The translations under genes were made by a program, and so were the position numbers. 64,000 nucleotides of DNA from Gerris lacustris (Eukaryota; Arthropoda; Insecta; Hemiptera; Gerridae). The notes below the pieces were generated by a model, which made no database searches, was not told the origin of the DNA, and worked only from the letters and a program-made list of their open reading frames with translations. Within the stretch, counting starts at the first letter, position 1, and each line of letters opens with the position of its first letter. The DNA lies in the NCBI GenBank assembly GCA_951217055.1, contig OX578279.1, positions 41,131,610 to 41,195,609 on the forward strand. The letters are read 5' to 3'. Below are positions 21,393-32,366 of the stretch, piece after piece.

Positions 21393-23783
21393 TTAAGTGT
21401 ACTTATGAACAGACCACAAACCAGAACACCTACAAGCTCTAGCCCACCTGAGGTCCCAAGCTCTAATAGCTGCTGTTCGTGCCCAGCTACTGACCTGAGC
21501 CTTACCTCCACATCTTGAGCACTGTTTAACTGTAGAGGGTTGTTTTCCTAAGTAAATGTGTCTGATGGTATCTAAGCTCTGATCTGTTGACAAACATCCC
21601 TCCATCTGATTTCCTTCAGCCTGATAAACTAAACACTCTGGTTCAACTCCAAACTCCATCTGAATAGGAAATGACTGGCAAGTGAGAAGAGGAGATACAA
21701 CAGATGTAGTTGAAGTGGTTGGATTCATCTGGGGGATCATAACTTGACTAGGAAGCAACAAACAGTCATCAATCAGTGAATCATCAGGCTCATGTGTTTG
21801 AACTAACCTAGAGAGATGTTTAAATAACAATGGTAGGACGTCTATATTTTCTGCAGACCTGATAAAAACAGGTAGACACGATGTTTTAAGTAAACCCCAG
21901 ACCCGAATGATCAGGAGTAATTGGCGGAGAATGTTGACTGCTTTATAATCCCGGACCAACTCAAACTGGGCTGACTTATATTGGTCAGGCAAACGTGCCA
22001 GAATATTAAGAGCCAAATCTGCAGTCCATTGAATAAGCTGTTGAAGTGATTGTAAAGTTGAAGGTTCTACAGTAAACTCCTTGGCTTCAAGATGTATAAG
22101 AACTTTATCCACTTCACAAATACTATCATTTAATGCACTAGCTAGGCTATCTTGAGGCCCTTTATCTGTATTTGCCATATCTGAGGGCCTAAGGAGAGAA
22201 GTGAAAGCATTAGATACAGAATGAAGCATTAATAAAGAGCTTAGGTCTTGAGCTTTACTCTGACAACCTCCAACTCTTGCTAAAGCTATTCTTAGGGCTA
22301 AGTGTCCGACATAATAATACTGCTGAGTGTGTAGAGGTTGTCTGTTAAAAGTATCAACAATTTTGTCAGCAGTGGCTTCTACAAGAGGTGGTCTTAATGA
22401 AACTAAGACATCCCAGGGGTCACCACCAGTAACTAAACAGTATTCTAGTAACACTGAAGCTACATTAACGGACATACCAACACCAGGTTCCAGGAGAGGA
22501 GGAAGTTTGTACAGATAGAGTTGAGAATGAGAGTCTACAAGAGCAAGTGCACATCCCAACCAACTCATATCCATATCAGTTATAGTGGTATTTAATCTCT
22601 GATGTTTCATCGTATCTTCTTGCCAAGCTGAACTTAAACTACATGAACTTATTAGTTTTAAAGAATCCCGTGAAAGACACTGCAAGTTTCCATCAGAAGA
22701 TGACACCAAGACATATGAGGGCGGAGGGGTAGTAGTAGTTAGAGCCAATTTGCAAGTAGTAATACTAGTGATAGGCGACAGAGTGGTATGACTACATTCA
22801 TATTGCCAGACTACTGTCTTTAAAGGTTCGGCTGATGAAAGGAAGATTCGATGCAATTGAACGGATCTCTCGGAGAGTTGCCACAATTCTACAACTCCTC
22901 CTTGATCTGTATTTGCAGCTACTACCAAGGAATCTGCATCCTCTCTCAAAACAAACTTTAATCCCTCAACACGACCACCATTGCTGTGTCTATTCTTAAA
23001 TGCATTAAGAAAGAAACTAGGAAGAGCTTGAGAAGTGAGAGACAATGAATCATTCGCTCGACGAACTGAGACTCTGTAACAGTGTACCCTACAAACTTCA
23101 CCACTGCAAACAGCAATAACAAATTCGCCATTCTTTCCATAAGAAATATCTGATATTCGTACAATAGATCTTGTAGTAGAAAGAGAATCGGAGGCAGTAA
23201 GAAGACGAGTAGATGTTAGCATTATAGCACACACCATTCCTGTAGAAGTAAGGCCTAAACAACCTTCTCCACCTCCTCCTCCAAATTCTCTAACAGATGG
23301 ACCAAATTTCACAACTGTCATCTTCTCACTGTACAACACACTGTCTTTCTTATCACCCACTATACTTATTTTCCTGCCATTGTGAAAAAAAGCTGCACCA
23401 ACTATAGTTTCCCCAGGGAATGTTGTTGTTCCTAACGATACCCATAAATTTAGAACATGATCCTTCATAGTCCAGATAGATAGCTGACCACAATCCGTTC
23501 CGATCAAAAGCTTCTCTCCAGGTAGGTCCCATTCCAACGCAGTTACACATCTAGTACAAGAAGTAACTTTATGGCTGTGCCACGGAGTGTTTAAATCCGC
23601 TACATAAACATGTGAGCCATAAGTTTTACCATTACCGTCTTCTAATTCGGTTCTAGTAGAAAATGCAACGATATTTTTAATAGATATAGTGCAGAGAGAT
23701 TTACCTTCATGTAAACTATCAAAATCATTCATAGATCTGCTGGATATTATATGTTTTCTTCTAACTGTATACACTACATCCAT
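21393..23783 (-). CDS. MED16: Mediator complex subunit 16 (MED16), intronless
   Basis: Encodes 796 residues, a typical length for an animal MED16. MED16 is a tail-module subunit of the nuclear Mediator complex, relaying activators to RNA polymerase II. The N-terminal half is a WD40-type propeller: VTALEWDLPGEKLLIGTDCG at about 82-101, then QLSIWTMKDHVLNLWVS and VGAAFFHNGRK. The C-terminus has the family cysteine pattern CSRCGGKAQV, then RAWDLRWARACRCSGLW, matching the paired C..C and C.CGGLW ending of MED16. The ATG at 23783 is the first in frame and MDVVY resembles the start of known orthologs. There is no intron over 2.4 kb and no frame break, which is unusual for an arthropod copy but argues for a functional gene. 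A poly(A) signal lies about 85 bases past the stop. Confidence 0.93.
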   Translation of the reverse strand: MDVVYTVRRKHIISSRSMNDFDSLHEGKSLCTISIKNIVAFSTRTELEDGNGKTYGSHVYVADLNTPWHSHKVTSCTRCVTALEWDLPGEKLLIGTDCGQLSIWTMKDHVLNLWVSLGTTTFPGETIVGAAFFHNGRKISIVGDKKDSVLYSEKMTVVKFGPSVREFGGGGGEGCLGLTSTGMVCAIMLTSTRLLTASDSLSTTRSIVRISDISYGKNGEFVIAVCSGEVCRVHCYRVSVRRANDSLSLTSQALPSFFLNAFKNRHSNGGRVEGLKFVLREDADSLVVAANTDQGGVVELWQLSERSVQLHRIFLSSAEPLKTVVWQYECSHTTLSPITSITTCKLALTTTTPPPSYVLVSSSDGNLQCLSRDSLKLISSCSLSSAWQEDTMKHQRLNTTITDMDMSWLGCALALVDSHSQLYLYKLPPLLEPGVGMSVNVASVLLEYCLVTGGDPWDVLVSLRPPLVEATADKIVDTFNRQPLHTQQYYYVGHLALRIALARVGGCQSKAQDLSSLLMLHSVSNAFTSLLRPSDMANTDKGPQDSLASALNDSICEVDKVLIHLEAKEFTVEPSTLQSLQQLIQWTADLALNILARLPDQYKSAQFELVRDYKAVNILRQLLLIIRVWGLLKTSCLPVFIRSAENIDVLPLLFKHLSRLVQTHEPDDSLIDDCLLLPSQVMIPQMNPTTSTTSVVSPLLTCQSFPIQMEFGVEPECLVYQAEGNQMEGCLSTDQSLDTIRHIYLGKQPSTVKQCSRCGGKAQVSSWARTAAIRAWDLRWARACRCSGLWSVHKYT

Positions 23784-24440
23784 TTTTTAAAACACTATAT
23801 AACTATTTTTAAAATAAATAAATACATAAAATATTTATATACATAAAAATAACTATTAAAGATTATGTATTTATATTTGTTTATCGACCCGACAAAAGCT
23901 CTAAAAGATTTCGAGTAAGCTTGTTGAGACAAGGACAAATAAACCCAGGATAATTTTAACTGTGTTGTGCGGGATGCACATGATTTCTTTTAACCTTAAC
24001 CCTACATTATATTACAAAAAGAAAAAAAAAATACAAAAAATTGTTACCTCTAACCAGTCAATAATGAATTTGAAGCAAAAATATTTTTACTATAGTGTAG
24101 TTCTGTGAACAGTAGACCTCGGCTTAAAAAAAACACATACTTGAATAGAACTATTCATTGACTTAAAGAAACATCCATCTCAAATTTCAAGAAAAATAAA
24201 ATTTAAATATTATTTAAATGTATATTTTTTTACATTCTCATATACGTAGCATATATAAAGAGTGAGTATTGTGATGGCAGGATTTGTAAAATTCGATTTT
24301 GATGGATTTACATGTTTTGAGGTCCCCTGAGTCCAAAAAACTGATTCTTTAATGTCTAAAAAAAAATTAAAAGAAACAAACAAATATCAACCATATATAT
24401 ATAGATTTTTAAGGCAAAGATGCAAAATTTGAAGAAAAAC
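23784..24440. other. MED16 upstream region
   Basis: AT-rich spacer that should hold the MED16 promoter and 5' UTR. No confident TATA box or initiator could be picked out. No other gene is seen. Confidence 0.4.
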
Positions 24441-24776
24441 GCGTATGGTTGTAACAAACATTTGCAGGCGAAATGGCAAATGGTCTATGGTCTATAGTCT
24501 GGAGAAGAAAAGTTGATTAAAAGACCTCATTACGCTCGGTCAATTATATCCATCCATTCTTTTTAATTTTAGTTTTATCTATCATCAGGGGAAGGAAGGC
24601 TCTCTTTTAGATCTGTGTGATTTATTAAGAAGTAAGTTCTCAGTTTAGGTGAATTAAAACAAATGTGTGTGGGTTCGACTGAGTGGAGCAAGGCCTATGT
24701 TTCAACTTTTCTTCTCCAGACTAGACCGTTTGGCATTTCATCTGTGTATGTTTGTCACACGGTTACGACCAAATAC
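24441..24776. mobile_element. Fold-back repeat, about 75-bp arms
   Basis: The left arm (GCGTATGGTTGTAACAAACA, then GGTCTATAGTCTGGAGAAGA, then AAAAGTTG) and the right arm reversed (GGTCGTAACCGTGTGACAAA, then GGTCTAGTCTGGAGAAGAAA) are diverged inverted copies. Both carry the exact word AGTCTGGAGAAGAAAAGTTG. The body has no transposase. It is a MITE-like element of unassigned superfamily. Confidence 0.75.
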
Positions 24777-25295
24777 ATAGGACGATTTATTCAAATTTGG
24801 TATGGATGTTCCTTGAAGTAATTTTTTATGAATTTTATTTAGTCATCGGTAAAGTTTTTATCAGTGAATCACACATATTTGCCCTGTTTATTCTATATTT
24901 TCCTGTGTACATTTTACTATATTCTTTTCTTGTATTTCTTCATCTCTAATAAAGTAATGGGTATATATATCTGCAGATAAGAGAGCGTTTAGAGGTGGGA
25001 CTCAGAAAAGTAGGTGGGGCCTCACTCAAATGTACTTAATTAAAATGAAGTTAGCAACCGTAAAGTGTAGATGTGAGAGAGTTAGTGAGGTACGGTCTAA
25101 AGAAAAAACTTGTTTACCAACCAATTCCATAGAACTTACATTAGTCTTGTATTGTGTTCATAAAATGTTATCCTGATGATGTAAATATATTTTATCTACG
25201 ATTGATACGAATTATAAACATTGTATCCCTGTTTAGATGTGTAGAATGTGATTATTTACGTACTTGTATTCATTGCGCATGCGCATCTCATAGTT

Positions 25296-25346
25296 CTGAA
25301 GAATTCCTCTTCTTCGCTAGCGCGGTAAAGAAGAGGAATTCTTCAG
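25296..25346. repeat. Perfect 19-bp stem, 13-nt loop hairpin
   Basis: CTGAAGAATTCCTCTTCTT is followed 13 bases later by its exact reverse complement. It lies about 100 bp before the mini-ORF at 25445, inside the inverted-repeat element. A 10-bp palindrome GCGCATGCGC lies just upstream. Confidence 0.95.
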
Positions 25347-25444
25347 CTTTACACACGATTAGCGAGTTTGTTTACATTTAACAAAACTAATTTGCTATTC
25401 TTTTATTAAAGTAACTGTTTATATCGAGTTTTTAGTGAAAAACA

Positions 25445-25534
25445 ATGAATGAATCAAGTGGCTTTGACGAAAATGTAGAGAATAATACTCCTCCAGAAAT
25501 AATTAATTCGGCCAAAAATACAACTCAAGATTAA
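25445..25534 (+). CDS. 29-residue frame inside the inverted-repeat element
   Basis: ATG to TAA encoding MNESSGFDENVENNTPPEII plus nine more residues. The residue mix is polar and acidic, like the N-terminus of many element-encoded proteins. It may be the remaining first exon of a lost transposase. No family can be assigned and it may be non-functional; its presence is recorded because codon-like composition is better than the surrounding sequence. Confidence 0.3.
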   Translation: MNESSGFDENVENNTPPEIINSAKNTTQD

Positions 25535-25834
25535 TGCCATCTTTATCAAGAGAAGAGATATGAACTTACATACAGCAAGTTTATTTTTTTCTGTATTTAT
25601 TATTTAAATCTAACAATCGTAGATAAAGTACGGTACGCAACTCGTGCGAAAACAGCATTTTGCATTGCTCGTGTGGTTTTACTACCCTCGCTATCGCTCG
25701 GGTGCAAACTCCACACTCGCATGCAAAATGCTACTTTCCGCACTCGACGCGTAATGTACTATTACGAAACTAGTTGGTAAACAAGTTTTTTCTTTAGGCC
25801 GTACCTCACCAACTCTCTCACATCAAATGTACTG

Positions 25835-26339
25835 TTAGACAAAGGGATATGATCTCTCAAATGTATAAATCATTCCAAGCAATTCTCAACCACACGGTTC
25901 ACTAAAACCCAGCTTATGAGATATTTAACATGAAAGCACTTTATCTGCAAGTAGGTTTTAATGGTTGATGTCATAATGAAGTACATACTAGGTTTTCTGG
26001 GGTTGAACTTGCCTCCAGGATCTAGCTCAGAAGATAATGATTTTAAGGCTAGTAGGTTTGATAGGTTAAGAAAGCACGCTGATAACTGACTAATTTTTCT
26101 GAATTTTAGACATACTTGTTTATTTCTTTGCCATTTTTTAAAAGGATTATACAGTGTTTCCCAAGAAGACCCAAAGTAAAATATGCTTCATTATACGAAT
26201 TCCCTTCAGGCACAGATACTTACTTCTTTAGTGAGGTATCACTATAATTTGATAATATCAATATCAAAAAAGTTCAATAGCATTAACACTAAATTTTTTA
26301 TAGTTTAATAGTATCCACTCATATAATTAGACGATAAAA
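25835..26339. other. Spacer, no gene seen
   Basis: No exon, RNA gene or terminal repeat was found between the inverted-repeat element and the second copy of the MITE family. Confidence 0.45.
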
Positions 26340-26625
26340 AAAGCATTACCTAAAAGGAGATTAACTGCTTACACTGAAGATACTCTATGCTATTCTTACA
26401 ATTATTAGTATCTTATCTTTTTACAGTGTGGGAAAATCGAAAAAAAGGTGGAGGGGAGCCAACAAGACCACTGAATTTTGAATTCGAGAAGGTCAGTTGA
26501 ACTAGGCAAAAAAAATGTCACTGGCTCCATCCCTACCACAGGCCTAGTGGCTATATTTTTTCCTTCACATCGGTTGGTTACCCCGAGTGTCAAATGCTAA
26601 TAACTAATAGTAAGAATAGTATATA
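26340..26625. mobile_element. Second copy of the 6.4-kb MITE family, inverted
   Basis: The reverse complement shares GACACTCGG, GAAGGAAAAAATATAGCCAC, TTTTTTGCCTAGTTCAACTG and TTGGCTCCCCTCCACC with 6420-6600. The copies are diverged and differ in orientation. The minus-strand 62-residue frame over it is a shadow of the repeat. Confidence 0.65.
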
Positions 26626-28342
26626 GGTACGACTATAATTTCAAAGAAGGATAGGTATGACATAAAATATAGGTAAATAATATAAATAGGGTAAGATTAA
26701 ATTCTTTTATTTAGATATTTTTTTTTTAAACAACAATATCAAATATATGAGAAAGAGAAAAAAAAAATATATATGCTAATAACAAATTAAACATGCAAGA
26801 AAAATATATTTATAAACAAAAATAAAAAATAATAATAAATTAATAAATAAATCATTAGAGTCTATAATATAGACATAACAGTAATTTGGCTTTAAGAAAA
26901 AAAATTAAACAAAATTATGTTGGATTATAAAGATAGATTTCGGCCCCATATATTTATAAAAAAAATAATAGTGGGATGATTATAAATCCAACATCAGTAC
27001 GATTAGCTTGCAAATCTAGTTAAAAGATATTAACATAAATAGTTTTCATTTCTGTAAAAAGCTAAATATTAATGCAGTTTTTAAAAACACATTTTCTTTA
27101 TAGAATGTTTCATATGCGAAGAACCCAACAGCTTTAGAATAGAGACCTTAAATTTAACAGATTCAACACAGGAGAACTGAAAGGAAAGATTGATTATTTC
27201 TTTTATAAAATAACATAGATTGTTCTCTACCCTCTGATATGTAAGTAGTATGGGCAAACTGCATTTATAAAAAACTAATAATTTGATAAAATCATAATGC
27301 ATTTCTGTTTATTTTTATAAATATATACTTTAAGTCCGTTAGATAATATAAATGGAGCAAAGCTTTGTTTATCTTAAACTTTATCAATTATTATTGCTTT
27401 TCTTTGAAGCCTTTGATTTATTTGTAATTTAAATTTCAGTCAAATTACATCTCAAAGAATAAATAGTTTGTCTTGATATTATTAAATGAAATTATAATAA
27501 CGGATTATTAGATTCCCAATTGTTTACTAACATTTTTCTTGTGTCATTATGAGTTTAGATCCTGCAGCTTACAAACAGAATCCACAAGCTTAATGATAAA
27601 TTGTAATAAATTATATATGTTTATTATTCATTTTTATCAACACACATGTTGCAAGATATGATATGAAAAAGAAAAGAAATTATGGAGCGTAATCATAAAA
27701 ATAATTAAATTTTAAACCAAAGTAATATAAATAGTCAGTGAGGAAATAATTTTCACTTTTTTTAATACAGTATCAGTAGCTTATATGAATACAATAACAA
27801 AAGAAAAAAAATTAATAGCAATTTAAAATATAAATACACAATAGCTTTAACTGTTGAATTAAACAATTTTTTTAGAAATAAATACATATATATTTAATGA
27901 CATTTATAAAGTTAAATTGAGATAATAAAGCTCTTAAAATTGATGACTGAAGAAAATCTCACACTTAAATTTAATAACTGAAACCATTTACAAATGTCTG
28001 GACAATAAAAAGAAAAATGATTATTACTTATTTTGTAACAATTATTTTTTATTTCTTACGACTGATTGTCACATTAAACATAATACAAAAAGAGAAAAGT
28101 AAAATCTCATAACCAAATACTGAAAATACGGAAGAGTACACACATTAAGATAAAGTTCTACATCAATGTTAAAGTTTTCTCCCTAACATAAAATATTTCT
28201 GATCACATAAGAGCTATTTTCTTTTCTATAACAGATGACAAATTAAGGGATTCTTAAGAATATTTGTACATTGAATAACAAATTATTAAAGGAATACACT
28301 TCTCTGTGTGATTTGGAAAAAATGGCAATTTAAGTCATAACT
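26626..28342. other. AT-rich spacer, no gene seen
   Basis: Extremely AT-rich with many short A and T runs. No splice-bounded frame, RNA gene or transposon terminus could be supported. Confidence 0.5.
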
Positions 28343-29151
28343 CAGTGCTCGATTTGAGGCGGAACTCGGTGGAACGGCGTTCCGGGACCTCTCTCTCTGA
28401 TAAATAAAAAATAAAATTATCGGCACTAAGATTTTTTTTAAATCCTTAGTTAAAATTTTGTTTGTCAGTGAGTGACAACAAATTTGATTAAGAACATCAT
28501 GTATTAAATTGACAATATAGTATTACATTAGAGTAGCTAGCAATTTATTAATAAAGAATATAAATGTAGCTCCATGCCAACTCTAAGTGCCTGTCGTTCT
28601 TAAGCTGCGCCTGAGGAAGCATCTAAACTTTTGTCCGGCCCGTGACCCTGGGGAAAATATATATATTTTTTTTTTCAAAATACAAAAAATATCTCTTTTG
28701 TTGAGATTATACTACTAAATTATAATAACCTGAAACAACAAAGGATTTTTTAATGGCAGGGATCGTATTAAATAAGTACTGTGCAGAGACGCTGTGCCGA
28801 AACTCGCCCGGGGCGAGTAATACTGGGAATGTTTTGTTGATTTAATTATTCGTGTAAACCTAAGTACCTATCTATTTATTGAAAGTATTATAACATCACG
28901 TGACATGCTAATCAAGAAAATGTTAATAAAAAATACTACTTAAAATTATAAGTTTTCACATGAAACCCACCTGATTGCAGTGTGGGTTTATGTCTAAAAC
29001 TGCTTAAAATGTTGTTTTTGAACATTTATATTTAAAATTTTGGCGGGGGAGGACCCCCGGACCACCCTTCTTTAGGGGGGGGGGGGGGGGGGGGGTTGAG
29101 AAGGGGGTAGGTTATAGTTCCGGCACCTCAATATCTAGAAATCGAGCACTG
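28343..29151. mobile_element. Degraded hAT element
   Basis: Ends are inverted: CAGTGCTCGATTTGAGG on the left, CAGTGCTCGATTTCTAGA reversed on the right. Flanks (TCATAACT and TTATAATC) match at five of eight positions, consistent with an old 8-bp hAT duplication. It contains a G run of about 21 at 29075-29095. No transposase reading frame survives. Confidence 0.7.
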
Positions 29152-32100
29152 TTATAATCAATTATTACAGGAATTAAAAATTCTTTCTATTGTTACATGT
29201 AACCATTGAAATGTTATGAAATAATTTTTGTTCTCAGATGGTTGATGTTAATGAATAATTAATAATAATTAATATTTAATAATAATTAATGTTAATGAAC
29301 ATGTACATGTGAAGGTTAGATTTAACAGCATTTCAAAATACATTCAGTTATGGCTTTAGAACGAATATGTATTATGTTAAAACAATAGATTATTATCAGA
29401 CATTAATTTCACTCTGTTAATAATTTAAATTAAGTAAAATAAAAACCAGCCTTTTCTTTATTTTTTATGCATTATTTGATTTGCTACAGTGGACAATTTG
29501 GAGACAGCTAATCTGTACAAAAAATTTAAATTATGTATATATATAAAATAAAATATCAAAATTTTGTAAATAAATACATATTAACTCATTAAATAACAGA
29601 TTACAGCTTTGTAGATAAAGAATCCTTCGGAAATGAAGAAAGTTCAAAAGAAATATTTTCAGAAGAATTACAATATTTCAAAATCAATACCATTTAAATT
29701 AAAAAATAAATAAAGTATAGTCCAGTAACAAATTATTTATTATGCTAATATATAATAAATAATTGACACATTATAGAAGAAATTTAAAAAATAATAAAAT
29801 ACTTAAAAAATTAATAATTGAAAGTTTAAAGATTGTATTGTATATAAATATGTCAAAAACGGATTGTTTATAATTAAAAAATTAACTTTTATTTGTGTCA
29901 GTTTTACAATAATTTTTGTAGTTTGAAGTCATTATTAACTCTTATTAATGCTTCGAAAGTCAAAATTAAAGATTGAATTGAATTCACAATTGAGTTAAAA
30001 TAATGCTAAAAATGAACAAGAAAAGAAAACAATTAATAGTTTTTTTTGTTTAAAAAAAAACAACAACTGTGTATTAAGTTAAAAAATATCCTTAGCTAAG
30101 ATTGCTTGAAACCGTTAGAGATAGAATTCTAACTGTTATCGCAGAGTTTTTAAAACTTAATTAATATCAATGCATCATCAAGTAAGATTTTCAATCAGCT
30201 TTGACTTATTGGTAATGTATATTTTTGTGAGATTTCTTTTTAATCTTGATTAATTTTAGGAATCAAAATAGTAAGTAATTCATTCTTGAATTTTCAAAAA
30301 TATTAGTAATACAATAAACAAAATTGCTCTTTCTTGATAATTATTTAAAATTAGAAAAGGTATCCCCTTTTTAAATGAACACAATAATAAACCAAAGTCT
30401 ATCAGTAACTAGTAAATAAATTAAGGATAAATATGCCATGAACGATTACATAATATATTTTTGAACTTTGGATCTTTTTATTTTATTATTTTTCAAACAA
30501 ATCTCACCTTGATAAGAGTATTAATAGAAAGCATTCCCAGTTTCATCTTAAGAGGCTTAACATATTATCTATAAAAAAGGCCTAACATAGTTCCTACAGG
30601 AGGTAGGTACACTTGAAGAAGGCATTCAAGCTCAATTTTAGCAAATATTACCAAAACAATAATTATTTAATGGGGAAAAATATAATATCAATCAAGATAA
30701 AACACGTAAATAAGGTCTATGAAATAATTAAAAGCAAAGGCTCCTGATAATTAATTACACTTTAGGATAATAGAACTGACAGGAAATTTTCAAAACAGTA
30801 TAAAATTAAAAAGACTTTTCTCATGATCTTACATTTGGTGCTTAGTATTTTAATTTAGTTCTTCAGTACTTCGCTCAGGGGTCGACTAATTTAATAAGAA
30901 CAAAACGTGGAGGAGAGGAGGATCAGCCAGCAGTTTATTTATTTTTGTCTAAATCAATCTTTAGTCATTAGAGGCAGAAGTAACCAATACGAACAGTTAT
31001 TATTGGAGCAATTTCTGAAAATAAAACATTTTTTAGGTATTAAAGCTGTACCAAAGGTACTTAACGGTAAAAGCTGATCCAAGTAAATAGCTTATAACTG
31101 AAATACATAAGCTCAAATATTGCAATGGTTAGATTATTGACCAACAAACAAAAAAGTAAGCTAACAGAATCAATTAAGTGAAAAGAAATTAATTAAATTC
31201 AGCATAAGTGTAATTACAATAATACTTAAGAATTAACCAATACTATGCAATGATTAAATAACAAAATAAAACAAAGGTGTTTCAGTAGTTGCTGTGATTT
31301 AGTTAGCATTAAAATTATCTTTATCAAAATTCTCATTTTACTGATATTATACATGACAATAAAAGTTACAACTTATGAAAATAAAAGTCTGTCCCTATCT
31401 CCAGCAACAATATTAGGTTAATTCTATTAATATTGTCTTAAACAATTCTTTTAAGGTAACCATAAGCCATTTAGTTGCAAATATCCCTATAAATATCATG
31501 GTTAGGTAGCTAACATGCCTTTTTTTTGTAGTAAATGAATTGAAATAATTGAGACAACTTATTTCTTAGGGAAAAAATGAGTGAGCTAATTTAGAAGAAC
31601 ATAATATTTAAGTATTAAAAAACATTAAGAGATAAATAAATGATGAAGCACAAGGGCTATTTACTCCCTTGTCCTAATTAAAGTTAAATAAAAGACGAAT
31701 TTTCTTCAACAACTATACCATGGGACACTCACTATCACTATTGAATGGAATTCTCAAACTTTCATTTAAAAAAATAAAAAAAAAAAATCAAAAAATAAAA
31801 TCAAAAATAGCTTTTGTTTTAATAGCCAAGTAATTTCTTCAAATAGCCAAAACCTTATACAAATTTGTAGTGTTTAATAAAACCTTTTCTTCACCTTCAA
31901 GAGACCACATTTTTAAATGTTCCTTCCTCCCCTGTCTTAATATTTAGCTTTGCATAAGTCAATCCTCAGAGTCAATGTTTCAAATAATTTAACAGCAAAA
32001 TATGATAGGCTGCATCTTCATGAAATGAAAAACAAAAATGGGGATAGCAATTATTTTCAAACAAGACAACTGTAAGTTCTTGTGCAGTACAAGTTAAAAA

Positions 32101-32266
32101 GAAATTGTAGAGTTAACAGTAAAAGAGTTTTACTCATACTGTTATAAAAAGTTATTTAACGGAAAAATTCATTGAGTGCTGATATAATCCCTTTTCAGGG
32201 GAGAGGAAAGCAAAATAGTGAATTATGTAATAATCAATAGAAAAAATATAAATAAAAGAATATAAT
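29152..32266. other. AT-rich region downstream of Ataxin-2, no gene seen
   Basis: No coding frame, RNA gene or terminal repeat is supported. Because a splice donor lies just past the Ataxin-2 stop codon (32270-32271), part of this region may be a 3' UTR intron and a further 3' UTR exon of that gene. A doubled TTTATTTATTT (minus: AAATAAATAAA) at about 30935 could be a poly(A) signal cluster. Confidence 0.45.
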
Positions 32267-32269
32267 CTT

Positions 32270-32271
32270 AC
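32270..32271 (-). promoter_or_regulatory. Candidate 3' UTR splice donor of Ataxin-2
   Basis: On the minus strand TTTCAGTAG|GTAAGATTAT is a near-consensus donor about 95 bases beyond the Ataxin-2 stop codon. A weaker CAACAAG|GTAGGC lies 14 bases earlier. If used, the gene has a 3' UTR intron. Confidence 0.4.
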
Positions 32272-32366
32272 CTACTGAAATTGCCTACCTTGTTGTATCT
32301 TTCTATTAGTATCTGTTTTCTAAATGATAGTTGAATGTAGTCAGTGTTGGAATTTCAACGCGACCT

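Larger units (their letters stand above)
25071..25824 (+). mobile_element. Inverted-repeat element with internal hairpins and a mini-ORF
   Basis: Terminal inverted repeats of about 55 bp: GATGTGAGAGAGTTAGTGAG...CTAAAGAAAAAACTTGTTTACC on the left, and the reverse at 25824. Inside are a perfect 19-bp stem (25296-25346), a 29-codon frame (25445-25534) and a second imperfect hairpin around 25640-25770 built on GCATTTTGCAT / ATGCAAAATGC. Nothing resembles a full transposase. A TCAAATGTACT 11-mer occurs just outside both ends (25027-25037 and 25823-25833), but the left one is 33 bp from the terminus. Confidence 0.8.

Noticed and set aside
22327..23550. Frames of 60-80 residues within MED16 on both strands
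   Set aside because: Shadows of the MED16 frame; none has domain or start evidence.
25027..25833. TCAAATGTACT as an 11-bp target-site duplication around the 25071-25824 element
   Set aside because: The left copy is 33 bp away from the terminal repeat and the right copy overlaps the terminus by two bases, so the pair is not positioned as a duplication. Chance or an older event is likelier.
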